A stretch of 8,650 nt of DNA from Nitrospirota bacterium (lineage in GTDB: Bacteria; Nitrospirota; Thermodesulfovibrionia; Thermodesulfovibrionales; SM23-35): assembly GCA_029883145.1 (NCBI GenBank), contig JAOUJR010000061.1:1-8650 (forward strand), given 5' to 3'. This document shows positions 5,205-8,650 of this stretch, in pieces (within the stretch, counting starts at the first letter, position 1; every line of letters starts with the position of its first letter). A program made the translations under genes and the position numbers. Under the pieces are notes generated by a model, which saw nothing but the letters and a program-made list of their open reading frames with translations, did not search any database and was not told the origin of the DNA.

Positions 5205-5218
5205 TACAGATTACTGTA
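5205..5218. promoter_or_regulatory. TACAG-ATTA-CTGTA inverted repeat (candidate operator)
   Basis: A perfect 5-bp inverted repeat with a 4-nt spacer lies in the divergent region between the adenosine-kinase-like and DUF4390 genes. It overlaps the position of the -35 element (5211-5216) of the predicted two-component operon promoter. The half-site order is the reverse of the enterobacterial LexA box (CTGT-N8-ACAG), so it is not an SOS box. A 14-bp repeat can arise by chance. Confidence 0.3.
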
Positions 5219-5239
5219 CATATTTTGGTATGCTATAAT
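5211..5239 (+). promoter_or_regulatory. Extended -10 promoter of the DUF4390-ntrYX-like operon
   Basis: TGC-TATAAT (5231-5239) is a perfect -10 with the TGn extension. The correctly spaced -35 (TTACTG, 5211-5216, 17 nt) is poor, which is tolerable for extended -10 promoters. The start would be near 5246, 14 nt before the first ATG. Confidence 0.6.
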
Positions 5240-5259
5240 GAAAATAAATTTTCTGAGTT

Positions 5260-5892
5260 ATGTCAAGTCTTAAATGTCAAAAGTTAAACATGAATAGTGA
5301 TAAAATAATAGTTAAATGTAAAAAAAATTCAAAACTTCTCATTTTCCGGTTGTTTCTTATCATATGTTCACTGTTCCTTTCATATTCGTCATCAAAATGT
5401 GCAGAAATAACAGGGCCTGAAGTAAAAGTGCAGAACAATGAAATGTATGTGACAACTGCACTCACACTTGAGGAAAAACACTTGCAAGAACTAAAAAATG
5501 GGATTAAAAAGGAACTTAGATTTTATATAGACCTTTTCAGGGTATGGAGTTACTGGCCTGATGAGTTTGTACTCGGCAAATTCTTTGTGAGAACTATTAA
5601 GTGTGATCCGGTAAAAGGTGAATATATTGCAACATCATCTGACGGAAGCGTCCTCACAGAAAAGAGATTCAAATCATTTGAATCTATGATAAAATGGGCT
5701 CTGAGCATCAATGAACTGAGACTCTTAAATATACGTGAACTCGATCAGGCAACATATTTTGTGAGAATAACCGTCGAATCAAAAATAAGAAAACTGCCTC
5801 CTGTGATAGGATATTTTATTGTCTTTTTATCAGAAAACGAATTCAGGATTACAAAAGACTCGTCATCTTTTAGTTTAGGTACAGTGAAATGA
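5260..5892 (+). CDS. DUF4390 domain protein, exported or membrane-anchored
   Basis: A 210-residue protein. After a basic N-terminus, residues 26-45 (LLIFRLFLIICSLFLSYSSS) form a hydrophobic signal or anchor segment. The remainder (about 48-210) is a soluble beta-rich domain that I recognise as the DUF4390 type, with LTLEEKHLQELKNGIKKELRFYIDLFR, VRTIKCDP and WALSINELRLL as landmark stretches. Proteins of this family commonly precede NtrY-like kinases in Nitrospirota and deltaproteobacteria. A periplasmic sensor-accessory role is an inference from that position. There is no canonical lipobox at the Cys of SSKCAEI, so a lipoprotein is unlikely, but cleavage after KCA is possible. Start: ATG at 5260 or 5290; neither has a strong Shine-Dalgarno, and the second gives a more normal-length signal peptide. 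The stop overlaps the next ATG (ATGA). Confidence 0.82.
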   Translation: MSSLKCQKLNMNSDKIIVKCKKNSKLLIFRLFLIICSLFLSYSSSKCAEITGPEVKVQNNEMYVTTALTLEEKHLQELKNGIKKELRFYIDLFRVWSYWPDEFVLGKFFVRTIKCDPVKGEYIATSSDGSVLTEKRFKSFESMIKWALSINELRLLNIRELDQATYFVRITVESKIRKLPPVIGYFIVFLSENEFRITKDSSSFSLGTVK

Positions 5893-7925
5893 AAAAACTC
5901 CGTTTTAATACAGTTGTAGTACTTATATGCCTGATTATTATTGGAGCCTTTTTAATTGAACTGCACTATATGAGGCTTGAGTCCGTTCCATTCTTCACAA
6001 AACTTACCGTCCTTGTACTCATGAACCTCACCATTATTTCACTTCTTACCCTTATGTTCTTTGTGAGCAAAAACCTTGTGAGACTTTATTTCGAGAGAAG
6101 AAATAAGGTCCTCGGCTATAAGTTTAAAACAAAACTCGTGGTTATTCTTGTTGTCCTGACCTTAATCCCTACTGGCCTTTTATTCATTATCTCAAGCGGG
6201 CTCGTGACAAATTATATAGAACGATGGTTCACCCCGCAATTACGACAGCCTTTAGACAGGTCAATAGAAATAGCAAAATCTATTTATGAGTTCGAAAAAC
6301 AAAAGGCATCCGACTATGCAAAAGCACTCTCATCAGGGAAAGCAACTGACAGTAATTATACTGTCAGACATCTTAAAGAGATACCAAAAGACGCTACTGA
6401 GACAGTAAGAGCTGCATTTGATGGCAAGGCAGATGTTGAGGTCATATCAGGAGAAAAAGGGGATACTGTAAGGGCCGTTGCGCCAGAATACAAAGAAGGC
6501 AGACAGAGAGGCATCATAGTCGTCGAATCATTTATACCCAAAAAGATTACCGAAAATGTTGAAAATATAAAGGATGCGTACGAAAATTATCTCACCCTTG
6601 AATCATGGAAAGTTCCAATAAAAACAAATTATCTTCTGATTCTTGGCTTCTTTACCCTGCTCGTTATTTTTATGGCCCTCTGGATCGCCCTTAAGATCTC
6701 AAGGGGTATCACAGATCCTATAGAAAGTCTTGCACAGGCAACGGAGCAGGTTGCTGCGGGAAACCTCAATATAAGAGTGGATTTAAAAAGAGAAGACGAA
6801 ATAGGACTTCTCGTGAATTCATTCAACCATATGGTAAATGAGTTGAAGGAAGGGAAAGAAACGATCCAGTCTGCATATCTTGAGTCGAATAGAAGAAGAC
6901 TATTTATGGAAAATATACTTGAGAACATAAACTCTGGCGTGATCATGCTTGACACAACCGGAAATATACTGATGATCAACAGTGCTGCATGTTCAATACT
7001 TGACATAAATCCGGAAGCAGTGATGAATAAACATTACAAGGAACTCATGACTTTGATAAAATCCGAAGAACTCAAGAACCTTGTGAAGGGGATAGAAGGT
7101 CGAGAATTCAGAAGGGTCAAAAAAGAAATTAAGGCAATTGCAGGTGGCAGGAAGGTTATCATCCGGGTCTTTATCACCAGTCTCAGAGATCCTCAAAAAT
7201 ATATAGGCCTCCTTGTTGTCTTTGACGACCTCACTGATATTATTCGGGCTGAGAAGGCACTTACATGGCAGGAAGTCTTGAGAAGAATTGCACATGAGAT
7301 AAAAAACCCTCTGACTCCTATTAAACTCTCCACCGAACGTATGGTTAAAAAATGGGAAGGAAGAGATGATGATTTTGACCATATTTTTGACTGTTCCACA
7401 AAAACAATCATAAAAGAGGTCGATGACCTGAAGAGGTTAGTTGACGAATTTTCAAGGTTTGGAAAGATGCCCGAGATACACAAAAAGCTCACCCATATGC
7501 CGACCATAATAGATGAGGTGGTGAATCTGTATAAAGGGTATAAGGGTGTAGAAATAAATGTATCGATACCAGAAGAAAATCCACTGGTAGAACTTGACGG
7601 AGAGCAGTTTAAAAGGGTTATGAAAAATATATTTGACAACGCAATCGATGCGATCTCTCACGAAGGGAGAATCGATGTGAAACTACAGTTTGATGTGTCT
7701 TTAAATAGAGTTTACATAGATATTGCAGACAATGGTCCTGGCATAAGGGATGAGGATAAGGAGAAATTATTCCTTCCGTACTTCTCAACCAAAAGACATG
7801 GCACTGGCCTTGGCCTTGTAATTGCAGATAGAATTATTGCGGAGCACAGAGGTAATATAAGAATCATGGATAATGAGCCAAAGGGGACTATATTCACTAT
7901 TGCAATTCCAATAAAGGAGAGTTAA
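5889..7925 (+). CDS. NtrY-like sensor histidine kinase
   Basis: A 678-residue membrane-bound sensor kinase with NtrY layout: TM helices at about 7-25, 38-60 and 82-104, an extracytoplasmic stretch of about 140 residues (105-243), TM4 at about 245-270, HAMP (about 270-320), PAS (about 335-455), HisKA with phospho-acceptor H469 in RRIAHEIKNPLTPIKLSTERM-type context (464-485), and HATPase_c with N box NIFDNAIDAI (580-589), G1 DNGPGI (614-619), F box YFST (631-634) and G2 GTGLGL (638-643). All catalytic motifs are intact. HEIKNPLTPI with the partner gene below points to the NtrY/NtrX family, linked to nitrogen or redox responses in proteobacteria; the stimulus here is unknown. The ATG overlaps the DUF4390 stop by 4 nt, and the stop directly abuts the next ATG, so the three genes are translationally coupled. 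Confidence 0.93.
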   Translation: MKKLRFNTVVVLICLIIIGAFLIELHYMRLESVPFFTKLTVLVLMNLTIISLLTLMFFVSKNLVRLYFERRNKVLGYKFKTKLVVILVVLTLIPTGLLFIISSGLVTNYIERWFTPQLRQPLDRSIEIAKSIYEFEKQKASDYAKALSSGKATDSNYTVRHLKEIPKDATETVRAAFDGKADVEVISGEKGDTVRAVAPEYKEGRQRGIIVVESFIPKKITENVENIKDAYENYLTLESWKVPIKTNYLLILGFFTLLVIFMALWIALKISRGITDPIESLAQATEQVAAGNLNIRVDLKREDEIGLLVNSFNHMVNELKEGKETIQSAYLESNRRRLFMENILENINSGVIMLDTTGNILMINSAACSILDINPEAVMNKHYKELMTLIKSEELKNLVKGIEGREFRRVKKEIKAIAGGRKVIIRVFITSLRDPQKYIGLLVVFDDLTDIIRAEKALTWQEVLRRIAHEIKNPLTPIKLSTERMVKKWEGRDDDFDHIFDCSTKTIIKEVDDLKRLVDEFSRFGKMPEIHKKLTHMPTIIDEVVNLYKGYKGVEINVSIPEENPLVELDGEQFKRVMKNIFDNAIDAISHEGRIDVKLQFDVSLNRVYIDIADNGPGIRDEDKEKLFLPYFSTKRHGTGLGLVIADRIIAEHRGNIRIMDNEPKGTIFTIAIPIKES

Positions 7926-8650
7926 ATGGCAGAGCCTGTCGTACTTGTTGTGGACGACGAAGACGGAATAAGGGAAACCCTTTCAGGGATATTTGAAGAC
8001 GAGGGATGTGATGTCTTAACCTCAAGTACCGGTGAAGAGGCAATAGAGGTAATCAAAGAGCAAATCCCTGATTTGATACTCCTTGATATATGGCTTCCTG
8101 GTATTGATGGTATTCAAACCCTTAAAGAAATCAAGGCCTTAAAACCTGAGCTCCCTGTAATCATGATCTCGGGTCACGGCAATATAGAACTTGCGGTAAA
8201 GGCAACAAAAATGGGAGCATACGACTTTCTTGAAAAACCCCTTTCTCTCGAAAGGGTTTTACTCGTTGCAAAGAGGGCCCTCGAAAGACGAACACTCGAG
8301 ATGGAATACAAAGCCCTCAAGCAGGATCTCACAAGAAAATATAGACTTGTTGGCAGCTCTCAAAGTATGACCCTCCTCAAAGAACAAATACATATGGCTG
8401 CACGGAGTAACAGCAGGGTCTTGATACTCGGTGAGAGCGGTTCTGGTAAAGAGCTTGTTGCGCGAATGCTTCATGATAAAAGCAGAAGGACAGAGAAACC
8501 TTTTATTGAGGTAAACTGTGCAGCTATACCTCAGGAGCTCATAGAGAGTGAATTATTCGGACATGAAAAGGGTTCTTTTACCGGCGCATTCGAAAGGAAA
8601 AAGGGGAAATTTGAGCTTGCCGACGAAGGAACGTTGTTTCTTGACGAGGT
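7926..8650 (+). CDS. NtrX-like sigma54-dependent response regulator (5' part, cut by window end)
   Basis: The frame is open from ATG 7926 to the window edge (241 complete codons), so the C-terminal part is missing from view. An N-terminal receiver domain (about 1-120) has the acidic pair D10/D11, phospho-acceptor D54 in [12 protein letters not shown]82 in MISG and K104 in EKP. After a linker a sigma54-type AAA+ domain starts at VGSS, with Walker [26 protein letters not shown], the sigma54-contact loop GSFTGA (the common Ser variant of GAFTGA) and the beginning of Walker B, GTLFLDE, at the edge. DIWLPGIDG and the receiver-linker arrangement fit NtrX. A C-terminal Fis-type HTH is expected beyond the window. 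GGAG at 7916-7919 gives 6-nt spacing, and the start abuts the kinase stop (TTAAATG). The intact sigma54 loop suggests it activates sigma54 promoters. Confidence 0.93.
   Translation, partial: MAEPVVLVVDDEDGIRETLSGIFEDEGCDVLTSSTGEEAIEVIKEQIPDLILLDIWLPGIDGIQTLKEIKALKPELPVIMISGHGNIELAVKATKMGAYDFLEKPLSLERVLLVAKRALERRTLEMEYKALKQDLTRKYRLVGSSQSMTLLKEQIHMAARSNSRVLILGESGSGKELVARMLHDKSRRTEKPFIEVNCAAIPQELIESELFGHEKGSFTGAFERKKGKFELADEGTLFLDE

Noticed and set aside
5203..5220. LexA/SOS box
   Set aside because: The repeat reads ACAG-N-CTGT, the reverse half-site order of the CTGT-N8-ACAG box, and the neighbouring genes are not SOS genes.
7193..7639. 148-codon open frame on the - strand inside the histidine kinase
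   Set aside because: It is a mirror of the kinase HisKA/HATPase coding region, low-complexity Ser/Ile/Phe-rich, with no recognisable motif.

Overview
The window is an ordinary housekeeping stretch of a moderately AT-rich bacterial chromosome, with short gaps, strong GGAGG-type ribosome binding sites, and several GTG or TTG starts. The DUF4390 / NtrY-like kinase / NtrX-like regulator arrangement, a PpiD-type membrane protein without a catalytic domain, a free-standing MetRS beta-type domain and an 'adenosine-specific kinase' family protein together suggest a Nitrospirota (Thermodesulfovibrio-like) or deltaproteobacterial genome. This placement is an inference from gene content and is not proven. 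I see no phage, transposon, CRISPR array or anomalous-composition island.

Left part, + strand (1-1269): the likely last codons of an upstream gene, a Nudix hydrolase of the ADP-ribose pyrophosphatase type, a membrane-anchored SurA/PpiD N-terminal-domain protein whose start codon abuts the Nudix stop, and a complete class II tRNA-Leu(GAG) with encoded CCA.

Middle-left, - strand (1285-3404), in transcription order: a single-domain cold shock protein with a structured leader of about 110 nt and three hairpins behind it, a HinT-type histidine triad protein, a small charged coiled-coil protein of unknown function, and a polytopic membrane protein of unknown function.

Centre: a divergent HesB/IscA-like protein with an unusual Cys-rich tail (3551-3880, +). 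It converges on a - strand cluster (5172 to 3925) encoding an adenosine-specific-kinase family protein, a free-standing HisI and a MetRS-beta/Trbp111-type tRNA-binding protein.

Right part, + strand (5260 to the window end): a secreted or membrane-anchored DUF4390 protein, a four-TM NtrY-like sensor histidine kinase overlapping it by 4 nt, and an NtrX-like sigma54 response regulator abutting the kinase and cut off by the window edge. These three form a tight operon behind a good extended -10 promoter (TGCTATAAT).

The signals I find most worth a second look are non-coding. The first is the csp leader, where an intrinsic-terminator-like hairpin is enclosed by a long-range helix although no - strand gene lies upstream to be terminated. 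The others are a perfect 17-bp palindrome upstream of the predicted csp promoter and a TACAG-N4-CTGTA inverted repeat on the promoter of the two-component operon. I found no clear new multi-gene system.
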